Assembly: GCA_002771355.1 (NCBI GenBank)
Contig: PCSU01000056.1
Span: 1 to 49,732 of the forward strand
DNA from: a candidate division WWE3 bacterium CG22_combo_CG10-13_8_21_14_all_39_12
GTDB lineage: Bacteria > Patescibacteriota > 4484-211 > GCA-002791395
Reading direction: 5' to 3'
DNA length: 49,732 nucleotides
The stretch's first letter is position 1. Each line of letters opens with the position of its first letter. The translations under genes were made by a program, and so were the position numbers. Under the pieces are notes generated by a model. It did no database searches, was not told the origin of the DNA, and saw nothing but the letters and a program-made list of their open reading frames with translations. This document shows, one piece after another, positions 17,353 to 26,228 of this stretch.

Positions 17353-18378
17353 TTAGATCGTTGCAATAAAAAGTCCAATAAAAGCACATAAAGCACCAGC
17401 GATCCAAAACCGCATGGTTACTTTTGTCTCATCCCACCCCATCGCTTCAAAGTGATGGTGTAGTGGTGCAATTTTAAATAATCTCTTTTCCCCAAGATAT
17501 CTAATTGAAAACAACTGAATAAGGCTTGATAATAACTCAATAACAAATACCCCTCCAATAATTGGTAACACAAGAGACTTTCCAATAAGTAAAGCTATTA
17601 CTCCCAATAATGCTCCAAATGCTATTGAGCCTGAATCCCCCATAAATAACCGTGCTGGATACACATTAAAATACAAGAACGCAAGGAGCGCACCCATAAG
17701 AACAGCTATAAATAAAATCACATCTCCTGAAAATGTATGTGGTACTGCTAACACCCAAAACGCAGATAATGCAATTAACATAAGTCCTGTTGCAAGACCA
17801 TCCATCCCATCAGTAATATTAAATGCATTGCTCGACGATACAATTACAAATGCAGCAAAGGGAATATATAACCACCCAAGACTTATATCATTAACTCTAA
17901 AAACACTGGAAAGAATCGGGATTTCAACTGTATGTAGTCCGGTGAATTTATATAAGAGGTATCCAATAATTAATCCTAATATTGTCTGAATAATAAGCTT
18001 CTCAAGGGCAGGAAGTGCACGAATCCTGCGTTTACGAACCCGAATCATTTTTCGAAAGTCGTCATACATCCCCAAAACTCCAAATGAGATAAGTGTTACA
18101 AACAAAATAATTGATGTCCAGTTTATAGAAAATGAAGTAACTACATAAAAAATTATAGAGAACAGTAATACTGACCCAAGGATAAGTACTCCTCCCCCTG
18201 TTGGCGTTCCGACTTTCCACCCATGCAAGTCATTAAATACCGTCTTGTTCCCGTGCATATCAACACTTTTTACAGGTTTTTGTCGAATATGTAACTTGTA
18301 AAGTGCATGTATAAATGGAATTGCAAGCGCAGCAGTGAAGATAAAAGATAGAAGTAATATCGCAAATATTTTGTACAT
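17353..18378 (-). CDS. mraY: Phospho-N-acetylmuramoyl-pentapeptide transferase MraY
   Basis: Membrane enzyme that moves phospho-MurNAc-peptide from UDP to undecaprenyl phosphate, giving lipid I (341 aa, about ten helices). Landmarks: KVGTPTGGGVLIL near the N-terminus, the catalytic loop NAFNITDGMDGLATG, FMGDSGSIAFGALLG, and the histidine loop PLHHHFEAMGWDETKV. All catalytic aspartates and histidines are present. Its start lies a few bases past the Mpl-like gene stop, and the end is 9 nt from the convergent LysW-like gene, with only a weak AACGAT/ATCGTT hairpin between. Confidence 0.97.
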   Translation of the reverse strand: MYKIFAILLLSFIFTAALAIPFIHALYKLHIRQKPVKSVDMHGNKTVFNDLHGWKVGTPTGGGVLILGSVLLFSIIFYVVTSFSINWTSIILFVTLISFGVLGMYDDFRKMIRVRKRRIRALPALEKLIIQTILGLIIGYLLYKFTGLHTVEIPILSSVFRVNDISLGWLYIPFAAFVIVSSSNAFNITDGMDGLATGLMLIALSAFWVLAVPHTFSGDVILFIAVLMGALLAFLYFNVYPARLFMGDSGSIAFGALLGVIALLIGKSLVLPIIGGVFVIELLSSLIQLFSIRYLGEKRLFKIAPLHHHFEAMGWDETKVTMRFWIAGALCAFIGLFIATI

Positions 18379-18384
18379 TTTTTA

Positions 18385-20472
18385 TTATGTTGTATTTAGT
18401 ATCTTTAATCTTCGTACACCATCTCCACGCTCAGGATGAAAATGCACACTATACGCTTCTCCCTGTGGAGTTTTTTCTTGCCATTGTTGTTCCTGCAACG
18501 ACTTTTTAGCATCAACGACTTTGATTATAGCAGTGTGTGGCCCTTGTCGTACGGTTCTTTTATATGAAGAATGTGCATACTCAATCTCAGTAATAACACC
18601 ATTTTTTCTTGTGATACCAGTAATAATCAAGACATGGTCACCCGGTCTTGCTACACCCATGCGAATCATATCAGATTCTTGAATATCGTTGATATCAGAA
18701 ATGGGAACGGTGTGCTTATCATTTGTTAACATATCTGCACTCACATTTCTGTACCAACGATCCGGCATCAGGGATTTTCGTATCCTGCCAAAAAGGCTTG
18801 TTGGAGTAATAAGTTTAGTAAGACTTGGTATCTCTCTAGTTAACAGATATGCATTCAATACATGGAACACCATGCCAGAACACTCAATGCCAATCTGTTG
18901 CTGTTTCATAAATCTAAACACTTCGGCATCTGAATGGGTTTCAAGATCAAACTCGTTTTCCTGTGCCATTTCAAGTAATTCATGGCGAATCACCTCTGGA
19001 GAACCCTTGCCGGCGCTCCTTTTTATATTAAATCGCTTTTGATTAATAACGTATGGGATTTTTATGTTCTTTTCATTTACCGTAAAATTGATATATTCAC
19101 CTAAGCGTTCCCTCATCGCTCGAGTAGCCTTAGCATGCTTAAGCCTATCAATAAGTCTCTCATCAAGACCATCCATTCCACCTGACGACATCAAAACATA
19201 TACACACGGCAAAGGTTCTGAAATAAGCTTAAAAATTAACACGTCTTGTTGTGGGGCATACATGGTATGCTCATGCGTTTTTGAAATAGCTGCAACAATA
19301 TCTTTACCTGTAACTTTATAATCAGCATCTTTTTTGGCAGACACTTTGGGAATATATAGTTTATCTGCTGCACTAAAGCGATTGTCAAATTCTGTTAATA
19401 CGGCCGGATTTTTAAGCGATGAGGAAAACATGTCAAATACACCAACAACCGTACTGTCTGGCCATTTTTGTTTTATTGATAAAAGCACTGTCTGCGCTTT
19501 TACTGGAGAATGTGCCAAGTCCCTAACAATAACAGTGCCGGCATCGTCATAAATAACTTCCATCCTTTGTTTCAATCCAGCATAAGATTCAAGATGAGCC
19601 TTTACTTGAACAGAATCAAATCCAATCTCTGTTAACAACGTATATGCAGCTGTAAGATTATCTTTATTAAATTCCCCAAGCATGGTCGGTGTCCAGTTAA
19701 GATCAATTGTTTTAATATCTGATGAACCATCATGTGAATACGTTACAACCTTACATGGCGCATGAGATATGGCATCTTTAATGTTTTTACCATCAACATT
19801 TGCAATAAGAACACCATCAGAAGGAAGCTTACTTACTAACTCAATGTAGTTTTTTATATAAAGATCTTCTGTTGGAAACTGATCGTAATGATCCCATTCG
19901 GCTGAGGTTAGAACAAGATACTTTGGCTTATAGTAAAAAAACTTAGATTGCGGCGGTTCACTTGTCATTGGAGGTACTGGATACTCATCTCCTTCAACAA
20001 CTGACCATTTCCCTTGAGAAGAAACCAAACTCTCCTCATAGCCTACCATTTGCCCTCCCACCATATATGATGGATCTTGATGAAGCTGAGATAGCACATG
20101 AACAATTGCACCCGATATCGTACCTTTCCCAAAATTGCCTGCTACAACAATCGACTCATCTTTAACCACATATTCACCAAGAACTTCTGGGTATGAAACA
20201 GTTTTAATATGTAATACTTTAGCCTTTTCAAATTCTGGATTATGAGGGTCAACAATCAATGCATTCCCACCAACTACAACAAGATCCGTCCCAGGTTTCA
20301 GATTATCGGCATTATATGGAGACGAAATCTTGACGCCAATTTTCTCAAGATACGTACTATTTGGCGGATACACGTTTATGTCAGATCCTGAGACATTCCA
20401 ACCCTTTTTTAAAAACATATGAGCCAGGGCAGATGTTGCTTTGCCAGCTATTCCAATAATGTGTACATTCAT
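18385..20472 (-). CDS. Mpl/MurC-like Mur ligase fused to an NlpC/P60-like Cys-His domain
   Basis: A 695-aa two-part protein. Residues 1 to about 455 form a Mur ligase: Rossmann start (VHIIGIAGKATSALA), P-loop GNFGKGT (112-118, GKG rather than GKT as in FolC), and the stretch VVEGDEY...SKFFYYKP...EWDHYDQFP. That stretch resembles Mpl, which joins recycled L-Ala-D-Glu-DAP tripeptide to UDP-MurNAc, more than MurC. From about 470 to 695 is an added domain with IECSGMVFHV (Cys531), PGDHVLIITGI (His613) and YAHSS (His634), like an NlpC/P60 cysteine peptidase. A ligase joined to a peptide-cleaving domain would suit peptide salvage or editing. The hydrolase identity is weaker than the ligase identity. 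Confidence 0.78.
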   Translation of the reverse strand: MNVHIIGIAGKATSALAHMFLKKGWNVSGSDINVYPPNSTYLEKIGVKISSPYNADNLKPGTDLVVVGGNALIVDPHNPEFEKAKVLHIKTVSYPEVLGEYVVKDESIVVAGNFGKGTISGAIVHVLSQLHQDPSYMVGGQMVGYEESLVSSQGKWSVVEGDEYPVPPMTSEPPQSKFFYYKPKYLVLTSAEWDHYDQFPTEDLYIKNYIELVSKLPSDGVLIANVDGKNIKDAISHAPCKVVTYSHDGSSDIKTIDLNWTPTMLGEFNKDNLTAAYTLLTEIGFDSVQVKAHLESYAGLKQRMEVIYDDAGTVIVRDLAHSPVKAQTVLLSIKQKWPDSTVVGVFDMFSSSLKNPAVLTEFDNRFSAADKLYIPKVSAKKDADYKVTGKDIVAAISKTHEHTMYAPQQDVLIFKLISEPLPCVYVLMSSGGMDGLDERLIDRLKHAKATRAMRERLGEYINFTVNEKNIKIPYVINQKRFNIKRSAGKGSPEVIRHELLEMAQENEFDLETHSDAEVFRFMKQQQIGIECSGMVFHVLNAYLLTREIPSLTKLITPTSLFGRIRKSLMPDRWYRNVSADMLTNDKHTVPISDINDIQESDMIRMGVARPGDHVLIITGITRKNGVITEIEYAHSSYKRTVRQGPHTAIIKVVDAKKSLQEQQWQEKTPQGEAYSVHFHPERGDGVRRLKILNTT

Positions 20473-20474
20473 GT

Positions 20475-21257
20475 TTAATGTGAATCACGTTTTATATTTA
20501 AAACGTCAACAATGCCTTTGTAACCATTAATATCTAACCACTCTTTATCTTTAAGAAGTTCTTGCAAAGACTCTTTATTAAGTAGATATTTGAGTGCATC
20601 AATATTTGTATTCCATTTTGATCCATCGAAAAATTCAAACCCAGAAAAATTCGTTTTGTAGAGTGAGGCTTGAGAATACGCTGTTCCCAAATATGCATAG
20701 GACAAGCCATCATTTTTTGCCCAATTAATTGCCTCTAACATCATGCGTGAACCCAATCCACTAGCTGATACTGCGGTGTTAATAAACGCCATCCAATAGA
20801 ACATACTGCCCCCAGATACCATAACAGGTATCATTCCTGCTATACGATCATCATCTTGTCGCTTCCACGTAAAAATCACATCACTCATATGATGAGAAAA
20901 CATTCGTTTTATTGCATGATCGGAAACCTTTGCATCCCCCATTACATCAATAACAAATTGGCGCATCCATAATAAATCTGTGTTATTAATTCTCACTGAA
21001 TCACTTGATTGAATGGTGAAATGATATGGCGATGTTTTTTTTATAACGCGACGATTTTCTGAAGAAGGTTCAAATTGATTAAGATCAATTCGCGTTGAAC
21101 GAGCAAGATACCATAAACCAATTTTCATTCTCGAAGGCAAAAAACCCATGTTAAGTAATGAAGCTTTATCTTCATTATTATCTTCTAAGGCCCACACTTG
21201 ATACGGAAACGCATAGTCATTATAGGAAGCAAGATGTTCTGAGAATAGTAACTTCAT
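20475..21257 (-). CDS. GNAT-fold protein resembling arginyl/leucyl-tRNA-protein transferase
   Basis: 260 aa. The C-terminal half (about 125-225) has the look of a GNAT acyl-transfer fold: MAFINTAVSASGLGSRMML, then YAYLGTAYSQASLYKTNFSGFEFFDGSKW. The last part recalls the YLGY...YK-x-F-x-P-x-E-x-L...W pattern of ATE1/Bpt aminoacyl-tRNA-protein transferases. No transmembrane segment is seen. It precedes the Mpl-like gene by 2 nt and lies in a cell wall operon with a FemAB protein, so transfer of an amino acid from tRNA to a wall precursor is a reasonable guess. A plain N-acetyltransferase remains possible. Confidence 0.55.
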   Translation of the reverse strand: MKLLFSEHLASYNDYAFPYQVWALEDNNEDKASLLNMGFLPSRMKIGLWYLARSTRIDLNQFEPSSENRRVIKKTSPYHFTIQSSDSVRINNTDLLWMRQFVIDVMGDAKVSDHAIKRMFSHHMSDVIFTWKRQDDDRIAGMIPVMVSGGSMFYWMAFINTAVSASGLGSRMMLEAINWAKNDGLSYAYLGTAYSQASLYKTNFSGFEFFDGSKWNTNIDALKYLLNKESLQELLKDKEWLDINGYKGIVDVLNIKRDSH

Positions 21258-21335
21258 ACATACTATTTTATGGGATTAGTCTACAAAGAGCAAAGTTAAA
21301 TTTTTAATCATGGACACATATATTAAGATAAAGGC

Positions 21336-22802
21336 ATGGATAACAATTTTAGTATTGATAATCTCAAACAAGCAGTTCTTATGTATCACCCATCTGCAGA
21401 AATTGAGATAATAGATAACGCCTACAATTTTGCCGAGATGGCATATGCGGACATAAACAGAATTGACGATACCCCACTTATTGATCATGCCCTTGCAACG
21501 GCACTTATCCTTGCTGATATTCGAGTTGACGAACACACTATTGCAGCAGGTCTCCTTCATGACATCATCCATGAAACAGATCTTTCCCTCCAGGATATAG
21601 AAGGTGATTTTGAACCAGAAACCTTAAAACTCATTACTGACATTAGTAAACTTAAAACATATACGACAAAACAAAGTGAACTAGCCTATGCCCAACAATT
21701 AAGAAATCTATTTCTTGCTACAACTGAAGACATTCGTGTTGTTTTAGTACGACTTGCTGAAAAAATCCACAACTTACATAGCATTACAGCTCTTCCGCAA
21801 GAAAAAAGACTTGTTGTTGCTCAAAAAGCTATTGACATTTATGCACCACTTGCCGACCTATTGGGTGTTCAAAAATTTAAACGTGAACTTGAAGACCGAG
21901 CATTTGAGGTTTTAAACAAAGTAGAATTTGAAACCATAAAAAATTATTATGACTCCAGGTATGGTTCACAAGACAGTACGGTTAATGCGATCCACGATGA
22001 CTTACAGCAAACACTCGCATCACGAAACATGGATTTCAAACTGTATGGACGCATGAAGGCAAAATACAGTACCTATAAAAAATTCCTTGCAGAAAGCGAG
22101 GGGAAACAGACTCTTGAAGATTTTCTCGATACTATTTATGACAAAATTGGATTCACTATTCTTGTTAACTCAACGGAAGACTGCTACAGGAGTTTAAGCA
22201 CCTTGCGTCGTGAATTCCCTTCTGCACGGGATCTAGTCAAGGACTATATTATAAATCCCAAACCTAATGGATATAAAGCTATTCACACCTACATAACTAC
22301 AAAAAACGACATGCCTTGTGAGGTTCAAATAAAAACTCACATCATGCACGAATTTAATGAATTTGGGCCTGCTGCACATGCATTCTACAAACTTGTGGGT
22401 AGAAAACGTGGTTCCTTGCTTGAAACACCTGAAGAGAAAATAACTCAAATGAAAGAACTCTTACATTGGAAGGAAGGCATTCTTAGCGATAACGATGCGA
22501 CAACAAAACTAACAACTTTCAAAAAACATATTTATGTCTTTACCCCTAAAGCCGATGTTATTGAACTACCTCACGGTGCAACCCCAATAGATTTTGCATA
22601 CCATATTCACACTAAAATTGGCGATCGCATACGTGGAGCTCATGTTAATAATAAATTTGTCGGTATAGATCATGTTTTAGAGAATGGTGATGTATGCGAA
22701 ATCCTAACCCGTAACGGAAGACAAAAACCAAGCCGTGATTGGCTCAGAATAGCAAAAACTGCTGCAGCTCGAAGCCAGATTAGAAAATCACTTCAAGAAT
22801 AA
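21336..22802 (+). CDS. rel: Short RelA/SpoT (p)ppGpp enzyme: HD, synthetase and TGS only
   Basis: 488 aa, controlling the alarmone (p)ppGpp. The HD domain lies at about 30-165, the synthetase at about 225-355 and TGS at about 398-458; it then ends, without the helical, zinc-finger and ACT/RRM regions of full Rel (about 730 aa). The synthetase keeps G238-R239, D269, the NPKPNGYKAIHT stretch and E329. In the HD domain H51 and H75-D76 are kept, but the usual E-D pair reads H79-E80 and the later catalytic aspartate is E142, so the hydrolase may be weak or lost. It is on the plus strand, opposite to the operon around it. A possible -10 (TATATT) lies at 21319-21324. Confidence 0.9.
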   Translation: MDNNFSIDNLKQAVLMYHPSAEIEIIDNAYNFAEMAYADINRIDDTPLIDHALATALILADIRVDEHTIAAGLLHDIIHETDLSLQDIEGDFEPETLKLITDISKLKTYTTKQSELAYAQQLRNLFLATTEDIRVVLVRLAEKIHNLHSITALPQEKRLVVAQKAIDIYAPLADLLGVQKFKRELEDRAFEVLNKVEFETIKNYYDSRYGSQDSTVNAIHDDLQQTLASRNMDFKLYGRMKAKYSTYKKFLAESEGKQTLEDFLDTIYDKIGFTILVNSTEDCYRSLSTLRREFPSARDLVKDYIINPKPNGYKAIHTYITTKNDMPCEVQIKTHIMHEFNEFGPAAHAFYKLVGRKRGSLLETPEEKITQMKELLHWKEGILSDNDATTKLTTFKKHIYVFTPKADVIELPHGATPIDFAYHIHTKIGDRIRGAHVNNKFVGIDHVLENGDVCEILTRNGRQKPSRDWLRIAKTAAARSQIRKSLQE

Positions 22803-22833
22803 AAATTAATGCTCAGATAAAACTGTTCAAATC

Positions 22834-23955
22834 TTACGTAGTATATTGATTGATTAGTTCACGAACAACAGCTTGGTCACTCCATGGGATTTCTGTTTTA
22901 CCATCTAGATTCATGGATTTCTCATGTCCCTTTCCAGTAATTAAAACAATGCTTCCCTCCGTTGCTTGTGATAGTGCAAATGCAATTGCTTCTTTTCGAT
23001 TGGGCTTAATAAAATAAGTTTCATCACGTACACCACCTGCATTGCCTGCCCCTAAAGCAATTTGTTGACAAATTACGTTCACATCTTCTGTGCGTGGATC
23101 TTCAGCAGTTATCACTGTTAAATCAGCATTTTTTACTGCAATTTCACCCATTGTTGGACGTTTGTGATAATCACGCTCACCAGCACACCCAAAAACAACA
23201 ATTACCTTACTTTCGGTTGAGACCATGGTACGAACAGAAGTTAACGCAGTATATAAACCTTTTGAGGTATGTGCAAAATCTACGATTACTTTAAACTTGT
23301 CATTATATACAACCTCCATTCGCCCAGAGATTGCAGTTACTGACTCGATACCTTTTTTAACAAACTCTTGTGGTACTTGTAAGGCAAGTGCAATCGCTGC
23401 TGCTAGTTTTGCATTTTGCGTATTATAGCTCCCCAAGAGATTAACATCGATTCCCTGAAGCACTCCATCCGAAATATTCTCAGCACTAAGCGAAATATCA
23501 CCAGTAGCTAAAAATGAAAGTTTTGTCTTTTGATAAGCTTCAAAACTTTTATGGTAATCCAAATGCTCGTGTGTAATATTTGTTAGTCCAGTTACATTAA
23601 AATGCACACCCGCAAACCTGTTTTGATCAATTGCATGGGAAGTTACCTCCAAAACAACATGGGTCATCCCTTCATTTACCATGCTACGTAATATTTTTTG
23701 AACATCCCATGCCCCGGGACTTGTTACATGAAACCCTGTATCCATCTGCTTATCTCCAAACTGTGCAGAAATGGTTGATAATAAGCCAACGTTAATTCCT
23801 GCTTTACTTAAAATTGCATGCGTATAAATAGATGTCGTTGTTTTACCATCAGTGCCTGTAATACCAATCACAGTCAGCTTACGAGAAGGGTGACCAAAAT
23901 ATATAGTGGCAATCCACGCACGAAGTAAATGAAATATGTTTTTGATTTTTTGCAT
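22834..23955 (-). CDS. MurE-like Mur ligase without the N-terminal UDP-binding domain
   Basis: 373 aa against about 490 for MurE. It starts almost at the central ATPase domain: P-loop GTDGKTTT at 34-41, then TSHAIDQNRF, ITHEHLDYHKSFEAYQKTK (with the lysine that is carbamylated in Mur ligases), the C-terminal domain VVFGCAGERDYHKRP, and ITGKGHEK. The DAP-recognition motif DNPR reads EDPR (285-288), keeping the arginine. The missing part, about 90 residues, normally holds the UDP of UDP-MurNAc-dipeptide. A short hydrophobic N-terminal stretch (about 6-21) may touch the membrane. It could act on a different or lipid-bound acceptor. It converges with the Rel gene and follows FemAB by 2 nt. Confidence 0.85.
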   Translation of the reverse strand: MQKIKNIFHLLRAWIATIYFGHPSRKLTVIGITGTDGKTTTSIYTHAILSKAGINVGLLSTISAQFGDKQMDTGFHVTSPGAWDVQKILRSMVNEGMTHVVLEVTSHAIDQNRFAGVHFNVTGLTNITHEHLDYHKSFEAYQKTKLSFLATGDISLSAENISDGVLQGIDVNLLGSYNTQNAKLAAAIALALQVPQEFVKKGIESVTAISGRMEVVYNDKFKVIVDFAHTSKGLYTALTSVRTMVSTESKVIVVFGCAGERDYHKRPTMGEIAVKNADLTVITAEDPRTEDVNVICQQIALGAGNAGGVRDETYFIKPNRKEAIAFALSQATEGSIVLITGKGHEKSMNLDGKTEIPWSDQAVVRELINQYTT

Positions 23956-23957
23956 AT

Positions 23958-24977
23958 TTATAATCCTTTCTTTAATCGTTCAAGTTTTACATATATCCAC
24001 ATGGGCCAATATTTCCATACTTTAATTGGATAATCGAGTGTATTCATCCACCGAACTCTTTTACCACCGAAACCTTTTTTAAAGAATGTTAACCCTGCCC
24101 TCGGATGGTTTGGATTGTCAGTTGGTGCAACCCCCCAAAAATCATACGTTTTTGCTCCTCGTTCCTTTGCACGTTTAATAAGTGCCCACTGCAAGGCATA
24201 CTGTGCATGTTCATCTCCATATTCATTGGTAGACCCACTATGATGATAAAAAGCCATCTGGTCATAAAACACTAAAAGAGATGCAGCGTGTACTCTTCCT
24301 TTGTGCTCGGCAATCAAAATCTCAATAAGTCCATCTTTGTTGAATGCTTCAAACTCATCAATAAAAAATTGTTTATCATACGAAACAAAACCCTGACGTT
24401 TTACTGTTTCATTATATACGTCAAAAAGTTTACATAGGTCAGAAACATCCGTTGATATGCGTACTGTCACCCCTTGTTTTTGAGCCTTTCGTACATAATA
24501 GCGCGTATTCTTACGCATTGATGAAAGTAATTCATCTTCAGATTGCGTAAGATCAAGAGTCATGGTGTACTCGGCATTAAAGTACATGGGAGCCTTCCTA
24601 TAACCCATACTAATATATTCCTTAATTTTTTGATCATCGTGAATAAGTGGTGCACGAAAACGCATAAAATCAAGATTTTCTTTTTGAGCATACTCAAGAA
24701 TATGCGTATGAAAAGCATTAAACTGTGCCTTATCCTCCCAATCAATAGTTGGTCCTGCATGCGAAACTATATAGTTTGCCCGTCTAGATTTCACCACAAC
24801 ACATAAATTGGCACCAACGAGCTGGTCATCATCATATAGTCCGAGACGAAGGACCGTATGTCCCTGGCTTTCCTCAAAATCTCCCCAATTCCACGCCTGA
24901 AGCATAGATTGTGGGTTATGTGAACACACTAATGCCCGCCACTCATTTTTATTTGTTACATCATGTACTGTTAACAT
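23958..24977 (-). CDS. FemAB-family aminoacyltransferase (peptidoglycan bridge type)
   Basis: 339 aa with two GNAT-like halves, as in FemX/FemA/MurM proteins that add amino acids from aminoacyl-tRNA to the stem peptide of lipid II. The hallmark C-terminal stretch YDFWGVAPTDNPNHP...GLTFFKKGFGG is complete, preceded by SSMRKNTRYYVRKAQKQGV. It begins 2 nt after the DegT aminotransferase and ends 2 nt before the MurE-like gene, so it is co-translated with wall genes. It implies a modified stem peptide or a crossbridge; the amino acid cannot be read from the sequence. Confidence 0.9.
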   Translation of the reverse strand: MLTVHDVTNKNEWRALVCSHNPQSMLQAWNWGDFEESQGHTVLRLGLYDDDQLVGANLCVVVKSRRANYIVSHAGPTIDWEDKAQFNAFHTHILEYAQKENLDFMRFRAPLIHDDQKIKEYISMGYRKAPMYFNAEYTMTLDLTQSEDELLSSMRKNTRYYVRKAQKQGVTVRISTDVSDLCKLFDVYNETVKRQGFVSYDKQFFIDEFEAFNKDGLIEILIAEHKGRVHAASLLVFYDQMAFYHHSGSTNEYGDEHAQYALQWALIKRAKERGAKTYDFWGVAPTDNPNHPRAGLTFFKKGFGGKRVRWMNTLDYPIKVWKYWPMWIYVKLERLKKGL

Positions 24978-24979
24978 AA

Positions 24980-26227
24980 TTAAGCTCCCTTTTCTTCTTT
25001 GTACTCCTTATACAAAGAAATTACTAACGAAACGTCTTCATCGGTCATTCGGGAATACGTTGGCAAGTTTACCACCTGTGATGCAACATCTTCTGCTACA
25101 GGAGCATCACCTACGGTATACCCTAATTTAGACAGATCCACTTCACATGGGGCTACTACTTGATCATACCAATCACCCAAAATAACGCCGCGCCGTGAAA
25201 AATACTTCTTCATTTCTGTTGGACTGTTTTCTAAAATGGCATAACGTAACCAAACTCGTTCTGCTGTATCAATTTGAACACTTTGTATTCCTGCATCATA
25301 ATACTTCGATGCAATTTCAGTACGACGATTCGTGGACACCTTAAGGGAAGAAAGCTGGGACATTGCAAGTTTAGCCAAAACTCCAGGCATTTTTTTTGTA
25401 GTCCATAGTGGACGAGGTCCTGACATCTTCTCATCAAAAGACGTGGCTTTTGATATTAAACCTATATTTTGCAACACATAATGCCATGCTTTTCCGAATG
25501 ATAACCAATGGTATGTTACTAGTGATATCCACGTTGTGATCGGATGTAATAGCTGTTTTTTGATCCACCACCAACCCATCTTTTTTCGAGTTTCCACCTG
25601 CTGTCTATATTTGTTTTGTTTTCCAAAATCTTTTAAGACAACAATACCTCCAAACACTGAACTGACGATTTTGTCACGCCCAAAACTAAACACACTCGCG
25701 TCCGCTATTGTCCCCACTGGTTTGCCATCACGGGTAGCGCCAAGGGCATGGGCACAATCTTCGATAACAATAATCCCCTTTTCGTGCGCAAACGATAAAA
25801 GTTCATCAAGATCCTGAAACGGCAATCCAAACGTATGCTGAACAATAATTGCTTTCGTCTTTTTTGAAACATGCTTTTTTACTTCCTCTAAACTCACATT
25901 CAAGGAATCCTTTTCAATATCAACAATAACTGGAGTCGCGCCAACCCAATGAACAGGATTGGTGACTGCAACACAGGTAAACCCCTGAACAATAACCTCG
26001 TCACCTTTGCCAATACTATATGTAGAAAGAATATCCGCTATACCTGCCCGTGCACTATTAATTGCAAACACTGATTCTTTTGAGATAGAAAGAATATCTG
26101 AAAACACACTTTCTAATTCATGTACTGGTTCCGTGTCACGCCATTTCCATGGCTGTAATAGCAATGCTATAGCAAGATGTACATCCTCTTTTGAAATATT
26201 TGGGGATAAGCTTGGGGTGATAAGCAT
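24980..26227 (-). CDS. DegT/DnrJ/EryC1/StrS-family PLP aminotransferase
   Basis: 415 aa. Fold-type I PLP enzymes of this family usually aminate nucleotide-linked keto-sugars. The PLP lysine is K186 in FSFGRDKIVSSVFGG; EDCAHALGA supplies the cofactor-binding aspartate, and INSARAGIADIL is the N-terminal phosphate loop region. The C-terminal part has the usual family layout. It lies between the MurF-like and FemAB genes, 1-3 nt from each, so an amino-sugar or altered amino acid for the wall is a plausible product (inference). No companion dehydratase is visible in the window. Confidence 0.88.
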   Translation of the reverse strand: MLITPSLSPNISKEDVHLAIALLLQPWKWRDTEPVHELESVFSDILSISKESVFAINSARAGIADILSTYSIGKGDEVIVQGFTCVAVTNPVHWVGATPVIVDIEKDSLNVSLEEVKKHVSKKTKAIIVQHTFGLPFQDLDELLSFAHEKGIIVIEDCAHALGATRDGKPVGTIADASVFSFGRDKIVSSVFGGIVVLKDFGKQNKYRQQVETRKKMGWWWIKKQLLHPITTWISLVTYHWLSFGKAWHYVLQNIGLISKATSFDEKMSGPRPLWTTKKMPGVLAKLAMSQLSSLKVSTNRRTEIASKYYDAGIQSVQIDTAERVWLRYAILENSPTEMKKYFSRRGVILGDWYDQVVAPCEVDLSKLGYTVGDAPVAEDVASQVVNLPTYSRMTDEDVSLVISLYKEYKEEKGA

Positions 26228-26228
26228 A

